Shown here: positions 37,019 through 45,802 of the stretch, one piece after another | How the letters are laid out: each line of letters opens with the position of its first letter | Numbering within the stretch: position 1 is the stretch's first letter | Assembly: GCF_040760005.1 (NCBI RefSeq) | Contig: NZ_CP099760.1 | Span: 2,475,501 to 2,539,500 of the forward strand | Reading direction: 5' to 3' | From: Pseudomonas sp. stari2 | GTDB taxonomy: Bacteria > Pseudomonadota > Gammaproteobacteria > Pseudomonadales > Pseudomonadaceae | Length of the DNA stretch: 64,000 nt | Made by a program: the position numbers and the translations under genes | Notes under the pieces: generated by a model | Told to the model about the DNA's origin: nothing | Database searches by the model: none | The model's input: the letters and a program-made list of their open reading frames with translations, nothing else

Positions 37019-38584
37019 ATGTTCGCTTCAGCGACTGCTTCGAGCACCCCTGTGACGGGGAGCCCGCCCACTGCAATACCTGTCGAAGAGCCGTACCTGC
37101 TGGAGATCCTCAACGTCAGTAAGGGATTCCCCGGTGTGGTGGCGTTGTCCGATGTGCAACTGCGGGTACGCCCCGGTTCCGTGCTGGCGCTGATGGGCGA
37201 AAATGGCGCGGGCAAATCCACCCTGATGAAAATCATTGCCGGCATTTACCAGCCAGACGCCGGCGAACTGCGCCTGCGGGGCAAGCCCGTGATATTCGAA
37301 ACGCCGCTGGCAGCGCTTCAGGCCGGGATCGCGATGATCCACCAGGAACTCAACCTGATGCCGCACATGAGCATCGCCGAAAACATCTGGATCGGCCGCG
37401 AGCAACTCAACGGCTTTCACATGATCGACCACCGGGAGATGCACCGCTGCACGGCGAAACTGCTGGAGCGCCTGCGGATCAATCTCGATCCTGAAGAACT
37501 GGTCGGCAACCTGAGTATTGCCGAGCGGCAGATGGTCGAGATCGCCAAAGCCGTGTCCTACGACTCCGACATCCTGATCATGGACGAACCGACGTCGGCC
37601 ATCACCGACAAGGAAGTCGCCCACCTGTTCTCGATCATTGCCGACCTGAAAAGCCAGGGCAAAGGCATCATCTACATCACCCACAAAATGAACGAAGTGT
37701 TCGCGATCGCCGATGAAGTGGCGGTGTTCCGCGACGGCGCCTACATCGGCCTGCAGCGGGCCGATTCGATGGACAGCGACAGCCTGATCTCGATGATGGT
37801 CGGTCGCGAGTTGAGCCAGCTTTTTCCGGTGCGTGAAAAGCCGATCGGCGATCTGCTGCTGTCGGTGCGCGACCTCAAGCTCGATGGCATTTTCAAGGGC
37901 GTTTCCTTCGACCTGCACGCCGGGGAAATCCTCGGCATCGCCGGGTTGATGGGCTCCGGCCGGACCAACGTGGCCGAAGCGATCTTCGGCATCACGCCCA
38001 GCGACGGTGGCGAGATCCGTCTCGATGGCGAGGTAGTGCGCATCAGCGATCCGCACATGGCGATCGAGAAGGGCTTCGCGCTGTTGACCGAGGACCGCAA
38101 GCTCAGCGGCCTGTTCCCGTGCCTCTCGGTGCTGGAAAACATGGAAATGGCCGTCCTGCCGCACTACGCCGGCCACGGGTTCATCCAGCAAAAAGCCTTG
38201 CGCGCCTTGTGCGAAGACATGTGCAAGAAGCTGCGGGTGAAAACTCCGTCGCTGGAGCAGTGCATCGACACCCTGTCAGGTGGCAATCAGCAGAAAGCCT
38301 TACTTGCCCGCTGGCTGATGACCAATCCGCGAATCCTGATTCTCGACGAGCCGACCCGCGGCATCGATGTCGGCGCCAAGGCCGAGATTTACCGGCTCAT
38401 CGCTTACCTCGCCAGCGAAGGCATGGCGGTGATCATGATTTCTTCGGAGCTGCCGGAAGTGCTCGGCATGAGTGACCGGGTGATGGTCATGCACGAGGGC
38501 GACCTGATGGGCACCCTCGACCGCAGCGAGGCGACTCAGGAGCGGGTGATGCAACTGGCTTCGGGCCTGTCCTCGGTTCATTAA
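37019..38584 (+). CDS. Inositol ABC transporter, duplicated ATP-binding protein
   Basis: The protein has 521 residues with two ABC domains, as usual for sugar importers of the ribose type. Domain 1 has Walker [10 protein letters not shown], signature [14 protein letters not shown] and Walker [13 protein letters not shown]. Domain 2 has a degenerate Walker A (GLMGSGRTN), signature [15 protein letters not shown] and [16 protein letters not shown]. The start at 37019 is chosen with GGAG upstream; the ORF could extend 12 codons earlier. It energises uptake by the neighbouring permease. Confidence 0.92.
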   Translation: MFASATASSTPVTGSPPTAIPVEEPYLLEILNVSKGFPGVVALSDVQLRVRPGSVLALMGENGAGKSTLMKIIAGIYQPDAGELRLRGKPVIFETPLAALQAGIAMIHQELNLMPHMSIAENIWIGREQLNGFHMIDHREMHRCTAKLLERLRINLDPEELVGNLSIAERQMVEIAKAVSYDSDILIMDEPTSAITDKEVAHLFSIIADLKSQGKGIIYITHKMNEVFAIADEVAVFRDGAYIGLQRADSMDSDSLISMMVGRELSQLFPVREKPIGDLLLSVRDLKLDGIFKGVSFDLHAGEILGIAGLMGSGRTNVAEAIFGITPSDGGEIRLDGEVVRISDPHMAIEKGFALLTEDRKLSGLFPCLSVLENMEMAVLPHYAGHGFIQQKALRALCEDMCKKLRVKTPSLEQCIDTLSGGNQQKALLARWLMTNPRILILDEPTRGIDVGAKAEIYRLIAYLASEGMAVIMISSELPEVLGMSDRVMVMHEGDLMGTLDRSEATQERVMQLASGLSSVH

Positions 38585-38641
38585 TGGATACCGCTGGTGG
38601 CCGAGGCCGCCGTCGATGATGCGATAGAAAGGTGAGTGGTT

Positions 38642-39664
38642 ATGAACGCGATACTGGAAAACAAACCGGCCACGGCACCGGTCAAGAGTCGCCGGCGCTT
38701 TCCGACGGAACTGAGCATTTTCCTGGTGCTGATCGGCATTGGCCTGGTGTTCGAACTGTTCGGCTGGATCGTGCGCGACCAGAGCTTCCTGATGAACTCC
38801 CAGCGGCTGGTGCTGATGATCCTGCAAGTGTCGATCATCGGCCTGCTGGCGATTGGCGTGACCCAGGTGATCATCACCACCGGAATCGACCTGTCGTCGG
38901 GCTCGGTCCTCGCCTTGTCTGCGATGATTGCGGCCAGTCTGGCGCAGACCTCGGATTTCGCCCGGGCGGTGTTCCCGTCACTGACCGATTTGCCGGTCTG
39001 GATTCCCGTGATTGCCGGGCTCGGTGTCGGGCTGCTGGCGGGGGCGATCAACGGCAGCATCATCGCCATCACCGGGATTCCGCCGTTCATTGCCACACTG
39101 GGCATGATGGTTTCGGCTCGCGGCCTGGCGCGTTACTACACCGAAGGCCAGCCGGTGAGCATGCTCTCGGACTCCTATACGGCCATCGGCCACGGCGCGA
39201 TGCCGGTGATCATTTTTCTGGTGGTGGCGGTGATCTTCCACATCGCGCTGCGCTACACCAAGTACGGCAAATACACCTACGCCATCGGCGGCAACATGCA
39301 GGCGGCGCGCACTTCAGGCATCAACGTCAAACGCCATCTGGTCATCGTCTACAGCATCGCCGGATTGCTGGCGGGGCTGGCAGGCGTAGTGGCTTCGGCC
39401 CGCGCCGCCACCGGGCAGGCCGGGATGGGCATGTCCTATGAGCTGGACGCGATTGCCGCTGCCGTTATCGGTGGTACCAGTCTGGCGGGCGGGGTAGGGC
39501 GCATCACCGGCACGGTGATTGGCGCACTGATTTTGGGGGTGATGGCCAGCGGGTTCACGTTCGTCGGGGTTGATGCGTACATCCAGGACATCATCAAGGG
39601 GCTGATTATCGTGGTCGCGGTAGTGATCGACCAGTACCGCAACAAACGCAAGCTCAAGCGCTGA
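38642..39664 (+). CDS. Inositol ABC transporter, permease
   Basis: The protein has 340 residues and about eight to ten membrane helices. It has the BPD_transp_2 (RbsC-type) fold, with conserved GIDLSSGSVLALSAMIAASL, NGSIIAITGIPPFIATLGMM and IGGTSLAGGVGRITGTVIGA. The start at 38642 has AAAGGTGA upstream. A terminator follows at 39698, ending the inositol locus. Confidence 0.92.
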   Translation: MNAILENKPATAPVKSRRRFPTELSIFLVLIGIGLVFELFGWIVRDQSFLMNSQRLVLMILQVSIIGLLAIGVTQVIITTGIDLSSGSVLALSAMIAASLAQTSDFARAVFPSLTDLPVWIPVIAGLGVGLLAGAINGSIIAITGIPPFIATLGMMVSARGLARYYTEGQPVSMLSDSYTAIGHGAMPVIIFLVVAVIFHIALRYTKYGKYTYAIGGNMQAARTSGINVKRHLVIVYSIAGLLAGLAGVVASARAATGQAGMGMSYELDAIAAAVIGGTSLAGGVGRITGTVIGALILGVMASGFTFVGVDAYIQDIIKGLIIVVAVVIDQYRNKRKLKR

Positions 39665-39697
39665 AATTAATCGTCCTGGCCTGCCAAGGCGGGATTA

Positions 39698-39723
39698 AAG
39701 CCGATCGAGAGATCGGCTTTTTT
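39698..39723 (+). terminator. Terminator of the inositol transporter operon
   Basis: The stem AAAGCCGATC / GATCGGCTTT with loop GAGA is followed by further T. It lies 34 bp beyond the permease stop codon. Confidence 0.85.
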
Positions 39724-39757
39724 ATGCCTGTGAAAACTGCTGAGGTGGCTAAGTCGT

Positions 39758-40015
39758 TCAGGGTTTCTTTTCTTTCATCCCATCCTTTGAGCCGCTGGAC
39801 GTTTGCGCATCCTTCTCGGTTTCATGGGCCTCTGCACCGGAGTTCGAGCCCGAGGCCTCTTCACCCTTTTTGTCGGCCTTTTCTTCCTTGGACTCGGTGC
39901 CTCCCTGGTTGACCCCGGGAATACCGGTAGGCGGGACGGTGCTTCCCGCCATCGCAAGCGGTGCGGTGGCGGATAAAAGGCTTCCAAGCATGAGGGCTGC
40001 AATGGTTCTGTTCAT
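39758..40015 (-). CDS. Small secreted Lys/Glu-rich protein
   Basis: The protein has 85 residues. A signal peptide of about 23 residues (LGSLLSATAPLAMAG) is followed by a low-complexity tail rich in Lys, Glu, Gly and Ser (SKEEKADKKGEEASGSNSG). No domain or fold is expected beyond disorder. The gene is alone, between the inositol transporter and rtcR. The signal peptide and a weak GGAAG ribosome binding site support expression; function is unknown. Confidence 0.65.
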   Translation of the reverse strand: MNRTIAALMLGSLLSATAPLAMAGSTVPPTGIPGVNQGGTESKEEKADKKGEEASGSNSGAEAHETEKDAQTSSGSKDGMKEKKP

Positions 40016-40146
40016 CGTCGGGCTTCCGCATCAGGTGAATAAATGTTGGAAGATCTGACGCGGGGGAAAGTGCCGGTCAACTGACGGGCGGGAACTCGGG
40101 AGTCACCGGCATTAGCCCCGACGGCATCCATTCGTTCACGGACGCT

Positions 40147-41748
40147 TCACTGCTCGCGCAGCTGGCTCCAGTCAATGCCGAACCGTGCGAGGTATTTCCT
40201 CAAACGGTCGGCATCGTTGGGCTGCGCCTTCGCCTGTCGCGAGACGCCGAAGAGTCGCCTGCCGGCATCCGACAGACTGTCTGCCTGTCTGCAAACCTCC
40301 AGCACCGCCTTCAATTGCAATCGATCAAACAGATCCTGCGTCTTGGCATCGCCCGGCAGGTCATCCGCAACACCGCCCGGTTGCGCCAGCCCCCAGGCAT
40401 ACCGCAGCCGATCAATTTCCTCCTCGACCTGCGCTTCATCGATTCGCCCGCTGTCGGCCAGTGTCGCCATGCGCGTGATCGATGCCGAAAGTTCACGGAA
40501 GTTACCCAGCCACGCAGCTTCCCGTGAGCTGGCGAACCCCAGATAGCGCCGTCGGGCTTCAAGGTTGAAGCGCACCATTTGGCCGTGTTCGCGCGCGTGG
40601 CGTTCAAGCTCGAAATCGATGTTGGGTTCGATGTCTTCGCGGCGGCCTGCCAGGCCTGGCAGGTCGAACGTCCAGAGGTTGATCCGAGCGTAGAGATCTT
40701 CCCGGAACAGACCTTCAGCGACGCGACTGCGCAGGTCGCGGTGAGTGCCGGCGATGATCAGGAAGTCGCTGTCGACCTCCTTGTCCGAGCCCAGCGGAAA
40801 GAAGCGCTTCTCTTCGATGGCCTTGAGCAGCATGGCTTGTTCGTCCGCCCCGAGTTCGCCGATCTCGTCGAGAAACAACATGCCGCCGTCAGCCGCTCGC
40901 AGCAGGCCGTCGCGGGCATTTTGCGCGCCGGTAAAGGCACCTTTGACGTGGCCGAACAGCGCGGACATTGCACCGTCGCCACGCAGGGTGGCGCAGTTGA
41001 CTTCAACGAAACGCCCCTGCATTTGATGGCGACTGCGTTTGAGCTCGTAGATGCGTCGGGCGAGAAAGGACTTGCCGGCGCCGGTCGGGCCGACCAGTAG
41101 CATCGGCGCTTTGGATCGCACAGCCACGCGTTCGATCTGCTCGATGGAACGGTTGAACGCGGTGTTGCGGGTGGCGATGCCGGACTTGAGAAATTCCAGG
41201 CCTTCCAGACGTTTGTGGGTGAAGCGTGAGGCAATCCGGTCGTAGCGCGACAGATCCAGGTCGATCAGGGCGTGGGTACCGGTGGCCGGCTCTTCTTCGC
41301 TCTTGCGGCGGGCGGGGGAGGTCTGGATCAGGCGTGCCGGCAGGTAGCGCGCCTCGGTCAGCAGGAACCAGCAGATCTGCGCGACGTGGGTCCCCGTGGT
41401 GATGTGCACCAGATAGTCCTCACGCTCGGTATCGAAGGTGTATTCGGAGGTGAAGTCGTGGAGGGCGCCGTAGACCTCTTCGAAATCCCAGGGGTTGCGC
41501 AGCGCCATCGGGTGCAGGCGCACTTCTGTGTCCGGTGACACCTGACGGATATCCTCGCGAATGCGTTCGGCCAGGCTCGCGTCCCGGGCATCCGTGCCGT
41601 GTATCAGTTCCAGTCGATGGATCAAGACATCCGGTTGCTGACACAGGCCCACGCTCGGGCGCCAATGGTTCCAGCGGTTGGCGCCTTTGCCGACGCGATC
41701 AAGAGTGGCGCCGATGAAACCGATGGCGACGGTGCGCTTGCTGGACAT
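40147..41748 (-). CDS. rtcR: Sigma-54 dependent activator of RNA repair (RtcR)
   Basis: The protein has 533 residues. The N-terminal ~180 form the RtcR regulatory (CARF-like) domain: VAIGFIGATLDRVGKGANRW, and EREDYLVHITTGTHVAQICW. The AAA+ domain (about 185-420) has Walker A GPTGAGKS, GAFTGA for sigma-54 contact, Walker B LFLDEIGELG and the arginine segment REDLYARINLW. The C-terminal DNA-binding part is short. Damaged RNA ends are thought to relieve inhibition by the N-terminal domain. It is divergent from rsr-rtcBA, with a sigma-54 promoter in the shared region. AGGAT precedes the ATG. Confidence 0.95.
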   Translation of the reverse strand: MSSKRTVAIGFIGATLDRVGKGANRWNHWRPSVGLCQQPDVLIHRLELIHGTDARDASLAERIREDIRQVSPDTEVRLHPMALRNPWDFEEVYGALHDFTSEYTFDTEREDYLVHITTGTHVAQICWFLLTEARYLPARLIQTSPARRKSEEEPATGTHALIDLDLSRYDRIASRFTHKRLEGLEFLKSGIATRNTAFNRSIEQIERVAVRSKAPMLLVGPTGAGKSFLARRIYELKRSRHQMQGRFVEVNCATLRGDGAMSALFGHVKGAFTGAQNARDGLLRAADGGMLFLDEIGELGADEQAMLLKAIEEKRFFPLGSDKEVDSDFLIIAGTHRDLRSRVAEGLFREDLYARINLWTFDLPGLAGRREDIEPNIDFELERHAREHGQMVRFNLEARRRYLGFASSREAAWLGNFRELSASITRMATLADSGRIDEAQVEEEIDRLRYAWGLAQPGGVADDLPGDAKTQDLFDRLQLKAVLEVCRQADSLSDAGRRLFGVSRQAKAQPNDADRLRKYLARFGIDWSQLREQ

Positions 41749-41896
41749 TGATTATCCTGAAAGATAAATGACGATATCCAATGATAGTGTTCGAGGGCGT
41801 TATTTGTCGTGACGAAAATTCAGGAGTACTCGCTATTGAAGTAAAACCTTTAAAAATCAAATAGATAAAAATAACTCACGAACGTTTTCAAAAACT

Positions 41897-41910
41897 GGCA
41901 CAGCGGCTGC
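41897..41910 (+). promoter_or_regulatory. Sigma-54 promoter of the rsr-rtcB-rtcA operon
   Basis: TGGCAC followed by CTGCA gives GG at 41897-41898 and GC at 41909-41910 with exactly 10 bases between, the -24/-12 pattern of sigma-54. It lies 44 bp before the rsr start codon. Just upstream, AATCAAATAGATA (about 41857) has one mismatch to the IHF consensus, and the region to rtcR is AT-rich, as expected for activator binding and looping. Confidence 0.8.
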
Positions 41911-41953
41911 AATACCTGTCGCAACGAACAGGACAACACAGCGAGATGCCACG

Positions 41954-43501
41954 ATGGCCAACTTCAACCTCTTCAACACGCAATCGAAAAGCCTGCCGGC
42001 CTGCGACACCTTGAATGCTTCCGGAGCTGCGGCTTATGCCTACACGCCCAAGCATCAACTGGCCCAACTGGCCGTCACCGGTTGCCTGAATTCGACTTTT
42101 TACGCATCTGCTCAAAGTCAGTTTGATCAGGTGTTGAAGCTGGTGGCGGAGCTGGACAGCCGCTACGTGGCGAATGCTGCTCTTTACGCTCGCCAGAAAG
42201 GCCATATGAAAGACATGCCGGCCTTGTTGCTGGCGGCGCTGACGGCTCAGCGTTCGGCTTTGGTGCCGGAGGTGTTCGGGCAAGTCGTGGACAGCGGCAA
42301 GATGCTGCGCAATTTCGTGCAGATCCTGCGCAGTGGCGCCACCGGTCGCCGCTCCCTGGGTTCTCAACCCAAGCGTCTGGTGCAGAACTGGCTGAACAGC
42401 GCAACCGAACGACAGCTGTTGCAGGCATCGATCGGCAATCAGCCTTCGCTGGCGGATGTGGTGAAGATGGTTCACCCAAAACCGTCCGAGGCCTGGCGCG
42501 AAGCGTTTTTCGCCTGGCTGATCGGCAAACCGGTGGATGTACAGGCGTTGCCCGCCCTCACTCGCGATTTGCTGGTCTTTCGCAGTGGCGCGAGTGATCA
42601 AGTGCCTGAAGTGCCTTTTCAATTGCTCGGTAACGAAACATTGAGCAAGGAGCAATGGGCGGTTCAGGCGCGGAACATGGGCTGGCAGGGGCTGCGCATC
42701 AACCTCAATACGCTGGCGCGCCACGGCGCTTTTGAAGTGCCGGGGTGCGCCGAATACGTGGCCGCGCGGTTGGCGGATCCCGAAGCAGTGGCCAGGGCGC
42801 GGGTGTATCCGTACCAGTTGCTGGCGGCGTACCGGATGGTCGGCGATGACGTGCCGGCGCTGATTCGCGAGGCTTTGCAGGATGCGCTGGAGCTGTCGTT
42901 GACCAATGTGCCGAACCTTCAGGGTGCAGTGGTGGTTTGCCCGGATGTTTCCGGCTCGATGGGCAGCCCGCTGACCGGTTATCGTCAGGGCGCGACCACC
43001 GCGGTGCGCTGCATCGATGTGGCGGCGCTGATTACGGCGGCGGTGTTGCGTAAACAGCCGACGGCACGGGTGATGCCGTTCGAATGGAAGGTGGTGGATA
43101 TCACCCTCAACCCGCGCGACAGTGTGATCAGCAATGCCGAAAAACTTGCGGGCATTTTCGGCGGCGGAACCTGCTGTTCGGCGCCGTTGAAGAAACTGGC
43201 GGACAGCAAGGCCAGGGTCGATACGCTGATCATGGTGTCGGACAACGAATCCTGGATTGATGCGCGACGCCAGGGCGCCAGCGAGACGATGCTGCAATGG
43301 GAGCGGATAAAGCGGATCAACCCGCAGGCACGCCTGGTCTGCATTGACCTGCAACCGGGTTGGGCAACACCAGCGGCGGATCGTGATGACATCCTGAATG
43401 TCGGCGGTTTCAGTGACGCGGTGTTCGATGTGATCGAGCAGTTCACCGCCGGCCGGTACGGACCGCAGCACTGGGTCGAAGCGATTGAAAGCATGGGATG
43501 A
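41954..43501 (+). CDS. rsr: Ro60-like TROVE protein (Rsr)
   Basis: The protein has 515 residues. The TROVE ring of HEAT-like repeats spans about 20-340 (RYVANAALYARQKGHMKDMP, NMGWQGLRINLNTLARHGAF). A von Willebrand A domain follows (about 345-515) with the metal-site motif DVSGSMGSP and T/D residues in MVSDNESW. Bacterial Ro proteins bind Y RNAs and, with exoribonucleases, handle damaged RNA. It is the first gene after the sigma-54 promoter; two Y RNA-like structures follow directly. This matches the rsr-yrlBA-rtcBA order known in enterobacteria. Confidence 0.93.
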   Translation: MANFNLFNTQSKSLPACDTLNASGAAAYAYTPKHQLAQLAVTGCLNSTFYASAQSQFDQVLKLVAELDSRYVANAALYARQKGHMKDMPALLLAALTAQRSALVPEVFGQVVDSGKMLRNFVQILRSGATGRRSLGSQPKRLVQNWLNSATERQLLQASIGNQPSLADVVKMVHPKPSEAWREAFFAWLIGKPVDVQALPALTRDLLVFRSGASDQVPEVPFQLLGNETLSKEQWAVQARNMGWQGLRINLNTLARHGAFEVPGCAEYVAARLADPEAVARARVYPYQLLAAYRMVGDDVPALIREALQDALELSLTNVPNLQGAVVVCPDVSGSMGSPLTGYRQGATTAVRCIDVAALITAAVLRKQPTARVMPFEWKVVDITLNPRDSVISNAEKLAGIFGGGTCCSAPLKKLADSKARVDTLIMVSDNESWIDARRQGASETMLQWERIKRINPQARLVCIDLQPGWATPAADRDDILNVGGFSDAVFDVIEQFTAGRYGPQHWVEAIESMG

Positions 43502-43529
43502 CGCGATGAGCCACCCAATGAATTGATTT

Positions 43530-43599
43530 GTCACGGGCACTGAATGCCGGTGGGACTACATCCAAGACGTCTCACCAAACCCTTGTCAGTGTGCGTGAC
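43530..43599 (+). ncRNA. Candidate Y RNA, short form (YrlB-like)
   Basis: The 70 nt fold into nested helices. The ends pair as GTCACG (43530-43535) with CGTGAC (43594-43599), then a 2x2 loop, then CACTGA (43538-43543) with TCAGTG (43586-43591). An asymmetric internal loop (ATGCC / AAACCCTTG type) leads to GGTGGGAC (43549-43556) with GTCTCACC (43569-43576), one G-U pair, and a 12-nt loop. Helix, internal loop, helix is the Ro-binding layout of Y RNAs. It lies between rsr and rtcB. The RNA nature is inferred from structure and position. Confidence 0.6.
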
Positions 43600-43693
43600 G
43601 GCACGAATGCCGATGGCTGTACATCTGAGGCCGGCTAACCCCGGTGCGCGGCAACGCGCAACAGTCATCAACTTTTGTCGTGCCACCTTTTTT
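43600..43693 (+). ncRNA. Candidate Y RNA with tRNA-like module (YrlA-like)
   Basis: The outer helix GGCACGA (43600-43606) pairs with TCGTGCC (43678-43684). After an internal loop with CGAATGCC on one side and AACTTTTG on the other, GATGGCTGT (43612-43620) pairs with ACAGTCATC (43661-43669, one G-U). Inside lies a three-way junction of CCGG-CTAACC-CCGG (43631-43644) and TGCGCG-GCAA-CGCGCA (43645-43660), stacked without unpaired bases, which resembles the tRNA-like domain of YrlA RNAs. Six T follow at 43688-43693. The segment CGAATGCCGATGGCTGTACA parallels the same part of the upstream RNA, pointing to duplication. Confidence 0.65.
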
Positions 43694-43700
43694 GAATCTG

Positions 43701-43727
43701 CCGGCGAATGCCGGTGGAACTACCTGA
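43701..43727 (+). repeat. Third partial copy of the Y RNA 5' module
   Basis: CCGGCGAATGCCGG forms a 5-bp hairpin and is followed by TGGAACTACC. This repeats the 5' part of the two RNAs upstream (GAATGCC-GGTGGGACTAC and GAATGCC-GATGGCTGTAC). No matching 3' strand is seen before the rtcB start, so it is either a relic or the 5' end of the rtcB message. It contains GGCGAATG, which fits the GNCGAAN(0-1)G element I recall for bacterial Y RNAs. Confidence 0.5.
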
Positions 43728-43736
43728 AGAATCGAG

Positions 43737-44966
43737 ATGATGAAAGAACACACTTACCAATTGCTGGAAGTCGCCAACGGCAAACCGATCAAGCTCTGGA
43801 CCGAAGGCGTCCCGGTGGAAAACGAAGCGCGCGAGCAGTTGATGAACACGGCGAAGATGCCCTTCATCTTCAAGCATCTGGCGGTCATGCCGGACGTTCA
43901 TCTGGGCAAGGGCTCGACCATCGGCAGCGTGATTCCCACGGTCGGCGCGGTCATCCCGGCAGCGGTCGGGGTGGACATCGGTTGCGGCATGATTGCCGCG
44001 CGAACCTCGCTGACTGCGGCCGATCTGCCGGACAACCTGCATGGCCTGCGCAGTGCCATCGAGCAAGCGGTGCCTCATGGCCGCAGTTCGACCCGGTCGC
44101 GCCGGGACAAAGGCGCCTGGGACGAGATTCCGCAACAGGCCGATCAGGCCTGGGCGGCGCTGAGTCCACGGTTCAAGGCGATCACCGACAAGTACCCGAA
44201 ACTGGCCAACACCAACAACCGCGGGCATCTCGGAACACTGGGCAGCGGTAACCACTTCATTGAAGTGTGCCTGGATGAGGCCAACCGGGTCTGGTTCATG
44301 TTGCACAGCGGCTCGCGCGGTGTCGGCAACGCCATCGGCAACCTGTTCATTCAGATGGCCCAAGCGGATATGCGTCAGCACATCGCTAACCTGCCGGATC
44401 GTGACCTGGCGTACTTCGAAGAAGGCAGCCGACACTTTGATGATTACGTAGAAGCCGTGGGCTGGGCCCAGGATTTCGCCAAGCAGAACCGGGCGCTGAT
44501 GATGCAAGCGGTGATTCAGGCCACGCGGCAGATTATCCGCAAGCCGTTCGAAGTCGCGCTGGAGGCGGTGAACTGCCACCACAACTACGTGCAGAAAGAA
44601 CGGCATTTCGGCGAGGACATTCTGGTTACCCGCAAAGGCGCGGTGTCAGCGAAGAAGGGCGAGTTGGGGATCATCCCCGGTTCGATGGGCGCCAAGAGTT
44701 TTATCGTGCGGGGTCTGGGCAACGAAGAATCGTTTTGCTCCTGCAGCCACGGTGCCGGTCGGACCATGAGCCGTACCAAGGCCAAAAACACCTTCACCGT
44801 CGAAGACCAGATCCGCGCCACTGCGCACGTTGAATGCCGCAAGGATGCTGAGGTGATCGATGAAATTCCGATGGCCTACAAGGACATCGACAAAGTCATG
44901 CACGCCCAGCGTGAGCTGGTTGAAGTGCTGCACACCCTGCGTCAGGTGGTGTGCGTCAAGGGATAA
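43737..44966 (+). CDS. rtcB: RNA-splicing ligase RtcB
   Basis: The protein has 409 residues. RtcB joins 2',3'-cyclic phosphate or 3'-phosphate RNA ends to 5'-OH ends with GTP and Mn2+. Metal ligands and active-site motifs are visible: MPDVHLGKGSTIGSVIP, GVDIGCGM with the Asp and Cys ligands, GTLGSGNHFIEV, HSGSRGVGN, NCHHNYV, and SHGAGRTMSR with the His that carries GMP. Length is typical of the E. coli-type branch. A second in-frame ATG follows at 43740. It lies directly after the Y RNA region. Confidence 0.95.
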   Translation: MMKEHTYQLLEVANGKPIKLWTEGVPVENEAREQLMNTAKMPFIFKHLAVMPDVHLGKGSTIGSVIPTVGAVIPAAVGVDIGCGMIAARTSLTAADLPDNLHGLRSAIEQAVPHGRSSTRSRRDKGAWDEIPQQADQAWAALSPRFKAITDKYPKLANTNNRGHLGTLGSGNHFIEVCLDEANRVWFMLHSGSRGVGNAIGNLFIQMAQADMRQHIANLPDRDLAYFEEGSRHFDDYVEAVGWAQDFAKQNRALMMQAVIQATRQIIRKPFEVALEAVNCHHNYVQKERHFGEDILVTRKGAVSAKKGELGIIPGSMGAKSFIVRGLGNEESFCSCSHGAGRTMSRTKAKNTFTVEDQIRATAHVECRKDAEVIDEIPMAYKDIDKVMHAQRELVEVLHTLRQVVCVKG

Positions 44967-45005
44967 CGCGTGCCGCAAGGCGCGCCGGAAAAAGGATTAA
45001 AGGAC

Positions 45006-45794
45006 ATGAAATTTGAAGAACGACACCCGCTATGCAGCGCCATGCGCGCTCGGGTGTTGGAAGAACTGGCGCGCATAGAACGCGAACGCAATGTCACGGT
45101 GCTGTATGCCTGCGAATCAGGCAGCCGGGCCTGGGGTTTTGCCTCGCCGGACAGTGATTACGATGTGCGCTTCGTTTATGTGGAGAAACCTGAGTGGTTC
45201 GTCCAGGTCGATGCGCCAAGTGATGTGATCGAGCGACCGCTGGATGACGAGCTGGATGTCAGTGGCTGGGAGCTGCGCAAGACCCTCGGGCTGTTGCGCA
45301 AATCCAACCCGACCTTGCTGGAGTGGCTCGACTCCCCGCTGGTTTATCGCAGCGAGACCGCAGCGGTTGCGCAACTGCGGGCGCTGGCCGAGACGTTCTA
45401 CAGCCCGCCGGCCGCGCGCAATCATTATCTGTCGATGGCGAAGAAGAACTTCCGTGGTTATCTGCAGGGTGAAAGCGTGCGGTTCAAGAAGTATTTCTAC
45501 GTACTGCGGCCGCTGCTGGCGGTGCGCTGGATCGATCAGGGGCGGGGTCGGCCGCCGATGACGTTCAGCGATCTGCTGAGTACGGTCGATGATCGTGCAT
45601 TGCTCGATGAAGTCGACGAACTGCTCGCGCTCAAACGCAATGCCGACGAGAGCGCTTACGGTCCTCGTCGTCCGGCGTTGCATGCGTTCATCGAAGCGGA
45701 ACTCGAGCGTGCGGTGCCAGCATTGCCAAGAACCCGGGAAGATTCGCGGCAGCTCGATCGATATCTGCGGGAAACCGTTGGTTTGTACGCATAA
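45006..45794 (+). CDS. rlaP: RlaP-type nucleotidyltransferase of the RNA-repair operon
   Basis: The protein has 262 residues. The N-terminal polymerase-beta-type nucleotidyltransferase shows LYACESGSRAWGFASPDSD followed by YDVRFVYV: the GS motif and the two metal-binding Asp. The family (PF10127, also called YcgL) is often encoded in rtc operons and was named RlaP; it probably adds a nucleotide to RNA or protein, but the reaction is not established. The start at 45006 follows AAAGGA; a GTG 12 codons earlier is possible. It stands between rtcB and rtcA, 39 bp from rtcB. Confidence 0.85.
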   Translation: MKFEERHPLCSAMRARVLEELARIERERNVTVLYACESGSRAWGFASPDSDYDVRFVYVEKPEWFVQVDAPSDVIERPLDDELDVSGWELRKTLGLLRKSNPTLLEWLDSPLVYRSETAAVAQLRALAETFYSPPAARNHYLSMAKKNFRGYLQGESVRFKKYFYVLRPLLAVRWIDQGRGRPPMTFSDLLSTVDDRALLDEVDELLALKRNADESAYGPRRPALHAFIEAELERAVPALPRTREDSRQLDRYLRETVGLYA

Positions 45795-45802
45795 GGAAAA
45801 AA

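Noticed and set aside
43540..43727. REP elements between rsr and rtcB
   Set aside because: The repeated GAATGCCGGTGG units look like short palindromic repeats at first, but they lie within larger nested helices with distinct 3' strands, which fits Y RNA-like molecules better than dispersed REP sequences.
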